Assembly (NCBI GenBank): GCA_010015675.1
Contig: ML976998.1
Coordinates: 26,097-90,096 of the forward strand
Source of the DNA: Byssothecium circinans
Taxonomy: Eukaryota; Ascomycota; Dothideomycetes; Pleosporales; Massarinaceae
Length of the DNA stretch: 64,000 bases
Direction: 5' to 3'
Shown: positions 11,816 to 23,008 of the stretch, piece after piece
How positions within the stretch are numbered: position 1 is the stretch's first letter
How the letters are laid out: every line of letters begins with the position of its first letter
Translations under genes and position numbers: made by a program
Notes under the pieces: model-generated
What the model was told of the DNA's origin: nothing
Database searches by the model: none
The model's input: the letters and a program-made list of their open reading frames with translations, nothing else

Positions 11816-12631
11816 ATGGATCACCATGCTCCCCCGAGTCGTGTTACGCCTACTGCATCGTACGGCGTCATGACGCCTGACGGAGCAGAGCTTTTGGCAA
11901 TGGGTGCTTCTGGCGCGATCTTTGCTTACCCCAGCAGACCACATGAAGTGTCCAAACTCCCTTATCGCGCACAATCATCCATGGACAGCGTCGAGATCGA
12001 GAAACGCATTTACCGCCGACTGGACACCCACCCGAATATCATCCGCTGCCTTCGCATCGACGACGATGCCATATATCTCGAGCGAGCAAAACACGGCTCC
12101 ATCCGACAGTACTACAGAAAGGGCGGCACTGCGACCCTCCAAGAGCGCATCAAGTGGTCGCGCGGCTTGGCTAATGCGGTGCAGTACATACACGACAAGA
12201 ACGTCAGACACATCGACATCTGCGGCAGGAATATCCTCTTGGATGAGGACCGGAACATCAGACTTTGCGACTTCGCTGGCTCGGCTATTGATGATATCCC
12301 CCCTACGGTTGTCGCTCAAGACGGGTTCCGGCACCCTGATGACGATGCGACCGCTACAATCCGAGCGGAGACCCATGCTTTAGGATCGTCCATCTTCGAG
12401 CTGATAACCTTCACCTGTCCACATTGGCGTGAGGAGGCTGAGGAAGAAGGAAGAGCTGCAGCATTGCTGCGGGGGGGCAAATACCCTGATATCACTGGCG
12501 TGGTCCTTGGTAGTGTGATCACAAAATGCTGGAAGGGAGAGTACACATCTGCGAAGGAAGTTGCGGATAGTATCATAGATGAGGTAAGAACCATACGGAG
12601 TCACAAAGTACCTTCTCTCTTCCTCACATGA
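11816..12631 (+). CDS. Protein kinase-like protein, short form
   Basis: An uninterrupted frame of 271 residues. In order I see a glycine-loop-like GASGAIFAYP, a Lys in EVSKLPY (ATP-binding Lys candidate), a C-helix Glu in VEIEKRIYRRLDTHPNII, a catalytic loop HIDICGRNILL (HRD with Ile for Arg; Asp and Asn kept), DFAGS in place of DFG, and later the lobe phrase HALGSSIFELITFTCPHW. This is the fungus-specific family of small, divergent kinases with no regulatory domain. All metal- and ATP-binding residues are present, so it may be active despite the HID/DFA changes. A GTAAGA donor at 12584, after ...SIIDE, suggests the real 3' end may lie in a short further exon that I could not fix. The stop at 12629-12631 is therefore provisional. 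It lies alone between the GMC gene and HRD3. Confidence 0.7.
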   Translation: MDHHAPPSRVTPTASYGVMTPDGAELLAMGASGAIFAYPSRPHEVSKLPYRAQSSMDSVEIEKRIYRRLDTHPNIIRCLRIDDDAIYLERAKHGSIRQYYRKGGTATLQERIKWSRGLANAVQYIHDKNVRHIDICGRNILLDEDRNIRLCDFAGSAIDDIPPTVVAQDGFRHPDDDATATIRAETHALGSSIFELITFTCPHWREEAEEEGRAAALLRGGKYPDITGVVLGSVITKCWKGEYTSAKEVADSIIDEVRTIRSHKVPSLFLT

Positions 12632-14036
12632 AGTTCGAATCACAAGTTATAGACGCAGAAGACAAGGCAAGGATATGACGGGTCTACGTCGAGACGGCAT
12701 ACGATAAAGATGGTTACAACATTTACCTATCAAAGGGAGTTGACACTGATAGATCGGCCCTTTATATCGTTATAGAACGGCAACAGGCGGCTGATGAAGA
12801 TCGAGAATGAATGACTAGTTTGAGTACGTGGAATTAGCCCTGGACTGAGTGAATACTGGGATGATTCGGCCACATACCTGTAGCTACTCCCTGTTCAGCT
12901 CTGACCACACTCCTCGCGCTATACTCTAGCCTCAGTAATGGTGAGATGCGAAGCAATGTCTTCTTTCACATCTCCACATGGTGTATCATATGCCGGCGCA
13001 TTCTTGCAATAGACCCAGACCACATCAGAAGTTGTGTGGCTAGGAATCACCTTGCATCCAGATGCCTACTTCCATTGATTATGCCAGCAACACGTTCTGA
13101 ATCATACTTTAGCAATACTCTCTGACTTACGTCACTGATGACGGGGGCTGGCCTACGATGTTTAGCGATCCGCGAGTAGTAAAGCTTGAACAGATGGAGG
13201 TGGAATAAATAATCAGTGTAGCCAGCAGACCAAACTTACGGACTTGGGCGATTAACACTACGTCCGCTTATATCGTTTTCCAAGCAAAAATCGTGGTGAC
13301 TCATGGGGATGGTTGAAAATGGACGTAGATGCATCACGGTGGAAAATAAAGCCTATAAGCACGAGAGGCAAAGCTGATAAACAGTGCATATAACGCAATT
13401 TCCGACGACAAGACTGAAGCTCAGCGCCGTGATTAGGGTACGATTTGATGACCGTTCACCTCCTTTGAATGCATCACACAGCACACACCTGGTAGCAGGC
13501 AGCAGGCAACAGCTTGAGGTGCACAGTCGGATATCATGACGAAGTGAACCAATTGAGCAGTCTTGTTTTTCTAAGGCTAGGTTAGAATAATTGTTTGCTG
13601 AGCCACCCTCCGTTGGCTTTTGCGAAAACTCGTACATACTACCAACGGTGGATTCCGCGGTGCCTTGTTAGATAGCGGCAAGCGCCAGAGCAGCAGTCTG
13701 AGCACGCATCTCGGTTGATGGAACAAGCGATTGACTGTGAAATTGAGTGATCTGACGAAAAAAGGGAAAGAATGTAGAAGAATATGCCTCTTACGGTTGT
13801 CAAGGTAGGGTAGAGGCCCAAACTTATACAAGAGTACTGCATGTATCGCAGAAAAGGAGCATTCAACAATTCTTTATACAATCATACGTGTACAAACAAC
13901 CGAACTTTGGATGGAGGCTCCTTCTCCCTTCATCCGAACCCTAACAATATCCCTCTATCGTCCCGTCATCGCTCGTTCCCCCATGAAAAAACGCCATCCA
14001 ATGCAGTGAAACCCAAGCACCTGCTAAAGAAAACTA
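12632..14036. other. Gene-free interval, 1.4 kb
   Basis: Only short unrelated frames on both strands. It contains 3' sequences of the kinase-like gene and of HRD3 (convergent). No repeat, RNA gene or transposon end was recognised. Confidence 0.5.
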
Positions 14037-16701
14037 TCAATGACCAATACCCCCTGCTGCCCAATTGAGAAACTCGGGGTCGTTTGCGTCTGGAAACATA
14101 CCACGGTCTGGCTGTGGAGGCGGTGGTTGCTGCTGTTGTTGCTGCTGCTGGGCGACGCCAGCGGGGAGCTGGCCCTGGTTCAGATGTTGCTGCTGCTCCT
14201 GCCTTCGTCGCTCTTCTTCTTGACGACGTTGTCGCTGTCCGCGGTAGTAGATGAGAAAAGCCAAAGCGCCAGTCAACCCAAGAATAACGAGTGATTCAAG
14301 AATCTCGGAATCGATGTCATCGTAATCTGTGTCACCGCCGGGCATGAGAGAATCATCCCAGTCGTCTTCTGGGTTGAGATCGTTCCAGGCCTCAAGTTCG
14401 GCCTCGAGGAAGTCAGCCAGCCATTCGGAGAGGGTCCACTGTTTCTTGACGACTACAGACCTTGTTAGTTTAGCGTGAGGAAACGATAGAGAGGCACTCA
14501 CCTGGTTCGTCTTGAATAGATTTGATGTTGCCATGAGTAACAGTGTTCCACCAGCTTCGCAACCGCAGTTTGTACAATGCAAGGACGACAGGCAGGTAAG
14601 CTTCGCGAGGATTTGTCTCGAGCGCTAGATCATAGTGTCTCTTAGCAAGATGAAAATCCTGCTCAACACCAATACCATTCTCATGCATCCAGCCTAGATT
14701 CCACATCGCCTGAGCGCTTGCCATGGTATCGGCGGCCGCTTGGTATGCCGCAGCAGCTTTCTCTTCATCTGCTTTCGTACCAAGCCCCAAAAGATAATAG
14801 TCTCCAAGCTTGACCAAAGAATCAACGTTTTTCTGTTCCGCCGAGCGATTCCAGTAGATTAGGGCAAGGAACGCATCGGTAGCCAGCGAAGTCTTCTTCC
14901 TGACAAACGGGATCAGTGAGCTCATTGTGAAGCGAGGCTTTGCCTGGTCGAGGAGGAAGGCTACGTTCGCCTGCCCTGCCTCAAAGCCCTGCTCTGCTGC
15001 CATCATGTACCCGACAAGAGCCGATTCGAGGTTGCCATTGTTGTATGCCACATTTGCTTCGGCGAAGGATGTCGAAATCGCCTCCGCCTTTTCGGCAACA
15101 ATCTTGTAGTAGGCGGAAGCGACATGACAAGACTTGTCACGGCCGATACCATTGTGTGTGAGTTCTGCGAGGTAATAGTATGCCTCGAGGTGACCGTGCC
15201 TCCCCGCGAGCTCAAAATACTTGATCGCCGTCGTAACATCTCCCTGGTCCAAAAATAGTGCGCCCAAGCGTACCTGAGCCACGGCAAGGTCTTGGTCTGC
15301 TGCAGCTGCGAAGTAGCTGGAAGCTTTGAAAGCATTCTTGGGAACGCCGAACCCATTCAAATACATCAGACCCATTGAGTACTGCGACAAGGCATCTCCG
15401 TGGTCGATGCCTCGATTGAACCATGTCTTGGCCTTGGAGAAGCTCTGTGGCATACCTTCGCCACGGAGGAACATCCTGCCCAGGTAACCAGCCGACATGG
15501 CAGCCAGTTTCTCTGTCTCGCGGTCCACCTTTTGCTTTGTTTTGCCATCTTTGGTCCAGTACATGCGGGCAACCTCGATGAAACGTTTTCGCGCTTCGGA
15601 TAAGTTCTGCTGCGAAGATCGGGCACCATCATAGCTCAGCTTTGCCAGATTGAAACTTGCTCTGACGTCGCCCTTGCGCGCCTGCAGATCCATATATTCA
15701 CGGACATGATCCAGCGAAGAGTAAGCGTCTGAATGCACATTCCCCATCTTCGCATTACGACCAGAACTGCTGACGCTCGCGCCTTCTCCGTACACGCCAC
15801 CTTGCTCGTCTGCGATCCTGTACGACTCTCTGGCCAACGCATGACCGCCAGGAGGCCCGCTTCGCATGTACATCAAGGCCCTGTCCGCGACCTTCTTGTA
15901 CCAAAACACCGACTCCTCACAATTTCGTGGTGTAGATATGCCGGCCATGTAGCGATATGCCATAGTCATCTCTGACCGGATGTCTCCCTGCTCCGAGGCC
16001 AATGAGTGATAGAGCATAGCCTTTGCCTGATCCTGCTTCACAGCCCCACCAATACCAGTGGCGTACATGAATCCCACCATGTGTTGCGCCGAGGCATTGC
16101 CATTGAAGGTAGCGAGCTCGTGATATCTCCGAAAGGCTTCGGTGTAGTTGCGCGGGTACGAGTAGTTTCCGTAGAAGTTCATCTCGGCGAGCGTGAACAT
16201 GGCGTCCACATTCCGATCCGCGGCTGCCTCTTCCAGCAGTTTGACGGCATCGGCGAGCGGGTGATCGAGCTTCTTGGGCGAGGGATTCGTGGTCAGGAGG
16301 TCCTGCTGCGGCGGGCCGTTCATGAAGAGCACGAAGAAGAGCTCCTTTGCGTAGTATGCGCCGGTCCCAAAGACGCCCGACTTCTTGACACTCCACCAGG
16401 GCGCTGTGGCAGGCTGCACCTTTCCTAGAAGTGCTCTGGCCTCATTAAAGGCGGCCCAGCCTTTGCCCTCATCCGTGGGCCGCGTCCCCCAGTTGTCCGA
16501 TGGTGAGGCATGGCGATCACCCAGAGGTTTCTGGGCATGCGCTCTGTCGCTGCTGTGGAACTGCTTCGACGATACAGAGAGGAATAATGAGAGTAAAACT
16601 GCAGATAGCTAATTAGCCCCCGTACTACCGGTCAAATGTCATTCCTAGTCGCAACACGTACTAAAGAAGAGCGGCACGAGCCGCGTCGCTCGTGGCTTCA
16701 T
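14037..16701 (-). CDS. HRD3: HRD3/SEL1L-type ERAD ubiquitin-ligase adaptor
   Basis: Three exons: 16701-16662, 16598-14502 and 14452-14037 (introns of 63 and 49 nt). The total is 2553 nt, giving 850 residues. The 40-nt first exon supplies the start MKPRATRLVPLFF, which runs into ILLSLFLSVSS, a clear signal peptide. Residues ~120-700 hold many SEL1-like repeats (A-x-x-x-LG-x-MY/F-x-x-G-x-G), for example ALSQYSMGLMYLNGFGVPKN and AQAMWNLGWMHENGIGVEQD. Near the C-terminus is one transmembrane helix (ILESLVILGLTGALAFLIYY), then a cytosolic Arg/Gln-rich tail with a run of eight or more Gln and PPPPQ. The layout (lumenal SEL1 repeats, single TM, short tail) is that of Hrd3/SEL1L, which recruits misfolded lumenal proteins to the Hrd1 ligase. 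The polyQ tail is likely variable. The identification is strong; the tail composition is lineage-specific. Confidence 0.93.
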
Positions 16702-16901
16702 CGCGGGTGATTTTCGACGGTGGGGATCGAAGAAGGGAGGAGAGTCATGTCGACACTCAGCATAAGAACAGCATTGCGCGCCTTTTCTTCGGCGTTGGTT
16801 TGGGTTTGTCAAAGATGCCAGCTTTACACTCGCGTCAGGTAGCTGCGCGAGCCAAGACCGGGACCGGGGAAGCCAATCAGCGCCGGCCTGGAATAGCGAC
16901 A

Positions 16902-16923
16902 GACGTCACACGTGACACGTGTC
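16902..16923. promoter_or_regulatory. Overlapping bZIP/bHLH palindromes upstream of HRD3
   Basis: GACGTC (16902-16907), CACGTG (16909-16914) and the 10-bp palindrome GACACGTGTC (16914-16923) lie almost end to end about 200 bp upstream of the HRD3 start, with a CCAAT box 25 bp further. ACGT-core sites next to CCAAT are the kind of element bound by unfolded-protein-response bZIP factors, and HRD3 is a known UPR target in yeast. Binding here is inference. Confidence 0.4.
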
Positions 16924-17285
16924 GGCTCCATTGATGCATTTGATATGTCAACTACAGTATCCATCTCGCGGGTGGAGGTGCCATATACATGTACATAGCA
17001 TCTGATAATATTCTGTAAAAGCTCATCCGATGATTCTGGCAAAGAATGCCACTCGGGCCTGTGGTATTCTCCGACTCGGGATAACAATGTTCCCGAATTT
17101 CACAACAATTGTTTGAAGGCTGGCATGGCTCCAACTTCAAACACCTAACACTAGATGCTGATGAAGGAGAATTGTAGTCATGAGTTTGTGTTTCCCAGAG
17201 GTGAAATGTGGCGCAATGTGTGGCACATCCGCGGGCGAAGATAAGGATCCTGCATTTGTCACCCAGCTATCCAAATTATCCAAAA

Positions 17286-17300
17286 TGACGTCTTGACGTC
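17286..17300 (+). promoter_or_regulatory. Tandem CRE-like TGACGTC sites
   Basis: Two copies of TGACGTC (17286-17292 and 17294-17300) are spaced by 8 bp, about 100 bp upstream of the MFS start codon. They match CREB/ATF-type bZIP sites. No factor is known from the sequence. Confidence 0.4.
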
Positions 17301-17400
17301 TAGATGACTTCCATCGTAACCCCCAGATTTATCCATTCTGCCTACCGTTGTTCGTTCCTTTCCACTCTCGTGTAGCAGCATTGTGTGATAGACCACCATA

Positions 17401-19449
17401 ATGGCTCCCCTTCCACCCCCGGAAGAGCAAACCCCGCTCCTCCAGCATCAGTACCAGGACCCCCAAGATTCCTCAAGCCGAACGACGAGCACCGCGTCTG
17501 TGCCTGATGAGGAGCGCAACGAGTCCAAGGCAGAGTCTCGGAAGATCTCGAGGTCGAGAGGCGCGGTGATTGTGGGATCAATCGGCATGATGATATTTTT
17601 GCAAGGTATTCGCTGCCCTTTCGTTACCGTTATCTCGTCGTGAATTGGAGCCATGCTCAGGGGGTGGACGAGCCACGTGATGAAGGAAACCAAGTAGAGT
17701 GCATGTGCAAACATGTGTACATGTGTACATGTGCACACTCCACTACCCTTTCCCGCCACCCTTCATGTCCAATCTGCACCTCGATCCGTCAACTCACACG
17801 TTACATCAGCAACGAATATATCCATCCTCACCACCACCCAATCCTCTATCGCAGCAGACCTCGACGCCTTTGAGCAAGCAGTATGGTTCACCTCCGCCTA
17901 CTTGATTGCAATGAGCTCGCTAGCCCCTCTGATGGGCCGCCTTTCCCAGGTCTTCTCCCCGCGCCTCTGCATGTTTTTCTCTACTATGGTTATCTGTCTA
18001 GGCTGTATCATCACGTCGTTATCGAATAGCTTCAAGTCGTTCATCGTGGGTCGTGTGTTGACGGGCGCCGGTGGGGCGGGGATCCTCATCGTCGCCATCA
18101 TCATTGTCGTACAGATGACGAGCCCGGAGAAGAGGGGACTGTATATCGGACTTGCGAACTCGGGCATGACCGTAGGTGTGTCTCTGGGTGCGGTGATTGC
18201 AGGAGCCCTGGAGCCGAAGATTGGTTGGGCGAGTAGCGTCCTTTTCCTTCTCCCCCCTTCCCCTTCCGCCTCCCCTTCTGTGTTTGAAATCAATCACACC
18301 CACAATTATTATTGAGGGGGGCAACTAGAAGGCTAGTGGCGATAGCTAACCTCCCACTAGAAACCTCTCTTCGGTATCCAAGCACCTCTCAGTCTGCTCG
18401 CAGGCTTCGGCCTCCTGGCAGGCATACCAGCAAACCTAGCGCCAATGGCCAACGACTCCGAGGGCACGACGCTTCGGAAGAAACTTGCCCGCGTCGACTA
18501 CTCCGGTGCCATACTTCTCATTGCCTTGATCGTTCTCTTTCTTCTAGGTCTCTCGGGCCCGACCATCCTAGCAACCCCGCTCATCCTTTCCGCCCTCGCC
18601 CTCCCTGCCTTCATCTTGAACGAGATGTACATCGCCAAAGACCCTGTTATACCCATCACGGTGCTCCGCTCCCGCGGCACGCTACTATCATGTTTAGCCA
18701 CAGTCGGCTTCATGATGGCGCGCTGGGGCGTACTGTTCTACACTCCCGTCTACGCGCTCGCCGTGCGGGGTTGGAAGCCCGCTGTCGCGGGATCCATCCT
18801 TATTCCTACCAACGCCGGGTTCGCTATCGGAGGTCTGCTTGCAGGCGTCTTCCACATCCGTCGTAACGGTAGTTTCTATATGCACAGCGTCGTGTCGATG
18901 ATGCTGTTTCCGCTGACCTTACTAGTCCTGGTGTTCATATCGACTCCGGACAGCTCGTGGGGCTTGTACGTCTTGATGGTGTTTTGCAACGGAGCTCTGG
19001 CAGGTGCAGGGTTGAACTACACTCTAGTCCACCTCTTACACCTCACAGTTCCCGAGGTACACCCCATCGTGCTATCTCTGCTCGCAACATTCCGGGGGTT
19101 CGCTGGGAGCTTTGGGTCTGCGATTGGAGGCGGGCTCTTTGAAAGAGTTCTACACAAGTCCCTCGTCAACGGCTTTGCTGATGCAGGGCTTGGGGATAGG
19201 TCGAGTCTCATTAGGACCTTGTTGGGGAGTCCTGCGACTGTGGGTACATTAGATGGAGAAGAGAAGGAAGTGGCTGTCAACGCCTACGAGGACGCCGTAA
19301 AAGCACTATTCCTAGGTGCTGTCTGTCTTTCCGTTATTGTGGCGATGGTCCAAGCTGGTACCGGATGGACTGCACCCGCAAAAAGATATGAGCAGCTCGC
19401 AGAAGACGAAGAGGTGGAGGGAGAAGTTGGAATCTTTGGCGGTTCTTAG
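17401..19449 (+). CDS. Major facilitator (MFS) transporter, vacuolar Vba/Fnx-like
   Basis: Exons 17401-17605, 17810-18228 and 18361-19449 give 570 residues. Intron 1 (204 nt) is GT-AG. The second (18229-18360) only fits as a GC-AG intron (TGG|GCGAGT ... CACTAG, with a CTAAC branch at ~18345). It yields GW-KPLFGIQAPLSLLAGFGLLAG, the expected MFS sequence across helices 4-6. About 12-14 hydrophobic helices follow a hydrophilic N-terminus. Signature stretches are FLQATNISILTTTQSSIAADL, LAPLMGRLSQVFSPR and GRVLTGAGGAGI. The start MAPLPPPEEQTPLLQ contains EEQTPLL, an acidic dileucine motif used for vacuolar sorting, and it resembles the yeast basic-amino-acid (Vba) and fission yeast Fnx transporters. 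A proton-coupled amino-acid or drug transporter of the vacuole is the best guess; the substrate is unknown. Confidence 0.85.
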
Positions 19450-21770
19450 AATGGCTCAAAGAGATAGATACAGGAGGAGGGATTTCATGGTCCCGACCAG
19501 ATCAATAGAGGTTTAGGGAAGAGCTGGGATGTTATTGAAGGAAAGCCGATGGAAAAGACTTCAAAAAAGTTGTTTGGAAAGGTCCTCGATGTCGCGGGAG
19601 CTCGCAGAGAAGAATGTGTGTGGACAAGCATGGTTGCTTCAAAGAAATTCCCGTGACGTCGCCAATCCAGGAATTGAGGCCTGTTAAGGGTAGAGAGACA
19701 CTGTCCGTCTCATAGCAAAGATGCCGAAAGGATTCCGTTGCGCTTGGGCAGCCAGTCATTGATGTCGGGCTCTCTCAAGCATGTTTCCGCCAACACACGA
19801 GCCTTCAGAGGCTTCTAGCTAGATCATGCTGGTCACCAAGCCCGCCAGGAATATATCTTTTCTGCAGTCGCAAGCTCAGGAAGCAGTGTGTCGTGCACTC
19901 TTTACACGCCGCCGAGCACGAGCCTATGCTTTCGCTTCATATTCGACTCTCGGGATAACGGGACGACTACGCGCCGCGAATTCGCGAATTCGACAATGGA
20001 TCTCTGGATTCCAATCGTTTTCGGCTTTGGTCGCAAGTCCAGCGTGCGCTACTTGTACAGTACATTGCGTGGTCAGTCATTTCGTGCATAGGCCGAAGTG
20101 AACACGGTCAGCACTTCAGTTGGAGAGAGGATTCTGCGTCCTTCCCTCCTCACGATGGCACATTTGTGTTTTCCTCGCGAGCCTCTCTCGGGATGGTCGT
20201 TGTACGGGACAGGCACTTCTGTGCTGTTGCTGACACAGCAGAGCCATATCTGTTGCGATGGAACTAGTCTACGCTGCAGATTTTCCTTCTCCGCTTGACC
20301 TTACTCGCCTTACTTATCGGCCCGCTCCTATGCTTTGGCGAATTCGAAGTGCTTCGTCAGGGCGAGACTCGTGTGTACGGGTCATGTATGTTGCGATTCG
20401 CCTCAGTCATGCGCCGGCCTACCTCGTCAAGAGATTCGTCGGTTAGGGCACTGGGTGCGTGACGTCATTCGCACATCGTGTTCATGTATATCTGATGGAG
20501 CCAGACCAGCGTGCTATGTATTCTATTCCCCGTCAGCATTATCCACCGGAAGATTCATCGCATAGGAGTCCACAGTACACAAGCACAATATGGCCCAGAG
20601 GTGTGTCTCATCAGCCTTGCCACTTAGGTATCTTCGAATCATTTAGTACAGGAGTGGGCCTCAAGGACGCTGGCCTAGGTCTTCGGCTCCATTGTATATG
20701 CTGTGCTGGTGACGAGACTGTTCTCATGGCCGCAGAGTGCAAGCAGTTTAAAGCCCTCTGTTGAGCAAGCGTCGCAAAGCCCAGTCGCTCTTACCCAGTC
20801 CCTCCCACTTGTGTCTGCTCTTCGGATGCATTGCGGACGCGTCTCGTGGGTCAATAAGCTTCGAGTGTTTGATCAAAGGGAGATTCCGTCGCGGAACGTG
20901 TCAAGGGTCGCCTCCACATGCGTGGTTTGAGGCAGTATCAATGGATCAAGCCTGGATCTGAAGGCTTAAGTCGGTCTACACTGTCGTACCGTCGCGTGCC
21001 TAGTCCTCGTTCTCTGGGCGATATTTTAAACGTCCAGCCAGACTGCCGGATACCGATCTAAAGTGATTTTCTTCTGTGGCTGTGGTTTTCCTGTGGCGTT
21101 TCGAGGCTCCAGTTCCATGCATGTTGCGCGATGCAACATGGAAGAGATGTTAGGGGTGGATATGAGGCTTGTATATGGACATTAAACATGTACAATAGCT
21201 TCGTATTCTCTATCTGAGCTGTCTCATCGCAAGCAAAGCTGCAGCTCGGCCTCCTGCATCTCGCATACGGCCTGCTGCGTCTCACGTCCTGCTCCTCACC
21301 GTGAACCCTGGCGGTAACAAACAAACTATCGCCCCCTTCCAAAGCCTTCTCCGCGACTCTACCTCTCCCTGCGAAAACGAGCTAATCCATCCAACCGACC
21401 CGCTTTCCTCCCTACTCGTGTCTCGCCCAACTGGGCTGGCGCTCGGTCGTCCCTTCCTGCGTCCCTGGGAATATAAATAGTCCCTTCCGCGCCTGCCAAA
21501 CTCGTTCTTCCAACCCACGACACTCACTCTCCTCCTCACAAGCCCCACGGCGACAATATCCACAGTATCCACACCTTCTCATGTACGTCCTCCTTTCAAA
21601 CACCAGCCCAGAGCCCTTTCTCTCTCTCATTCACCTTCACCCTCACCGTCGCCGTCACCATCACCATCACTGTCGCTGCCGCGAGTACGCGTACGCGACG
21701 TGCAGCGCTGGGCCTCGTAAAGTCCTCTTCTAACGCACAGCAGACCACCTTCGTCCCCTCCCCCACAATC
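19450..21770. other. Gene-free interval, 2.3 kb
   Basis: Many short plus-strand frames overlap in all phases between 19826 and 20960, but none has a recognisable domain or a consistent splice chain. The last ~300 bp are the CT-rich leader of the zinc-knuckle gene. A candidate 5'-UTR intron runs 21583-21740 (GTACGT ... TTCTAAC ... CACAG). Confidence 0.5.
21472..21480 (+). promoter_or_regulatory. TATA box of zinc-knuckle gene
   Basis: TATAAATAG stands alone in GC-rich sequence about 290 bp upstream of the ATG. This distance fits a leader containing the candidate 158-nt UTR intron 21583-21740. Confidence 0.45.
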
Positions 21771-23008
21771 ATGGTGCGCCACTCGACGATGCAGACCCTC
21801 CCGGGCAACCCGTACAACGCATTCCGCCCCGTCCAGCCCGACATCACCGAATGCGTGCTCTGCGACCGCAAGATCAAGACCAAGGACTGGTCCGCGCACA
21901 AGAACTCCAAGGCCCATCGCAAGCTGGAGCAGGACGAGTTGAAGGCGTCGCAGCCCCAGCTCCAGTCTGAAGGCGGTCCGGTCCAGGGCTCGTCCGACTC
22001 CGCGGGTTTTGGTAGCGGTGCAGAGGCTTGGGACGGCAACAACGGCTCTACGACCGACTCCGGTGCTTGGGGTATGTACTTGCTGACTCCTCTTCATGCC
22101 ATGTACTGACTTTGCAGTCACCTCCACGGACGGCTTCACCGACAACAACACCGGCCAGTCCTCCAACGCCAACACTCGTGGTGGTGATGGTGGTTGCTAT
22201 CATTGTGGCGATGAGGGCCACCGCAAGTTCGAATGGTAAGTCGCTGCATATATTTGGTACAAATCCTACTAACTGTGTGCAGCCCCAAGCGCGCTCCCCG
22301 TCCTAGCGGTTGCTTCAATTGCGGTATGGATGGCCACCGCATCGCCGAGTGCACCGAACCCCGAAAGCCCCGTGGCGGAGATCGTGCTTGCTTCAATTGT
22401 GGTCAGCCTGGTCACAACAAAGCCGATTGCACTGAGCCTTCCAAGCCTCGTGAGCGCGACGATAGCCAGCAGCAGTGTTTCAACTGCTATCAGTTTGGCC
22501 ATCGCAAGTGTAAGTGAACCTTGAGTCCACGTCAAAGTGCCGTTGCTAATGTATCACAGCTGACTGTACTAATGACAAGGTCATGAAGTGCCGCAATTGC
22601 GATGGGATCGGCCATGAGGGTAGAGATTGTCCTAAGCCGAAGGATTGGACGCGTGTGCAGTGTAATAATTGCAAGGAGTTCGGTAAGTTTTCACCACTGG
22701 TTTGAAGTGACCATGTATTAACGCGTGAAGGTCACACCATCAAGCGTTGCAAAGCGCCAATTGCTGAGGACAACACCGGCAATTGGTCCGCCAACGACTC
22801 CGGTGCTGCTGCAGGTGACTGGAACACCAACTCCGTTGCCGCTGCTGGAAGCTGGAATACCGACTCCGTTGCCGCTACCGGTGACTGGAACAACGATGAC
22901 ACCGCTGCCGGTTCTGGTTGGGGTGGCTCCGATCCCGCTCCCGACACCACTGGTGGCTCCTCCTCGTGGGCTGAAGACGTCCCCACGGCCACCGGTGGCG
23001 ATTGGTAG
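21771..23008 (+). CDS. CCHC zinc-knuckle nucleic-acid-binding protein (CNBP/Gis2-like) with C2H2 finger and Trp repeats
   Basis: Five exons: 21771-22071, 22118-22235, 22283-22509, 22560-22682 and 22731-23008. The introns are 46-50 nt, one with a perfect TACTAAC, and the product is 348 residues. Near the N-terminus is a U1/matrin-like C2H2 finger, CVLCDRKIKTKDWSAHKNSKAH. In the middle lie six CX2CX4HX4C knuckles: CYHCGDEGHRKFEC, CFNCGMDGHRIAEC, CFNCGQPGHNKADC, CFNCYQFGHRKSDC, CRNCDGIGHEGRDC and CNNCKEFGHTIKRC. The last ~80 residues are a low-complexity tail with seven Trp in short units such as GDWNTN, GSWNTD, GDWNND, SGWGGSD and a final GDW. CNBP/Gis2 proteins bind single-stranded RNA and affect translation. 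The extra C2H2 finger and Trp tail are not in yeast Gis2. Introns cut inside or between knuckles. Confidence 0.9.

Larger units (their letters stand above)
16702..17400. other. Divergent promoter HRD3 / MFS
   Basis: A 0.7-kb bidirectional region holding the palindrome cluster at 16902-16923 and the tandem CRE-like sites at 17286-17300, listed separately. A CCAAT box (agccaatcag) lies at 16871-16880. Confidence 0.6.

Noticed and set aside
9154..19449. Possible secondary-metabolite cluster (GMC oxidoreductase, MFS transporter)
   Set aside because: No backbone synthase, cytochrome P450, methyltransferase or pathway regulator nearby. HRD3 lies between them, and the MFS protein looks vacuolar.
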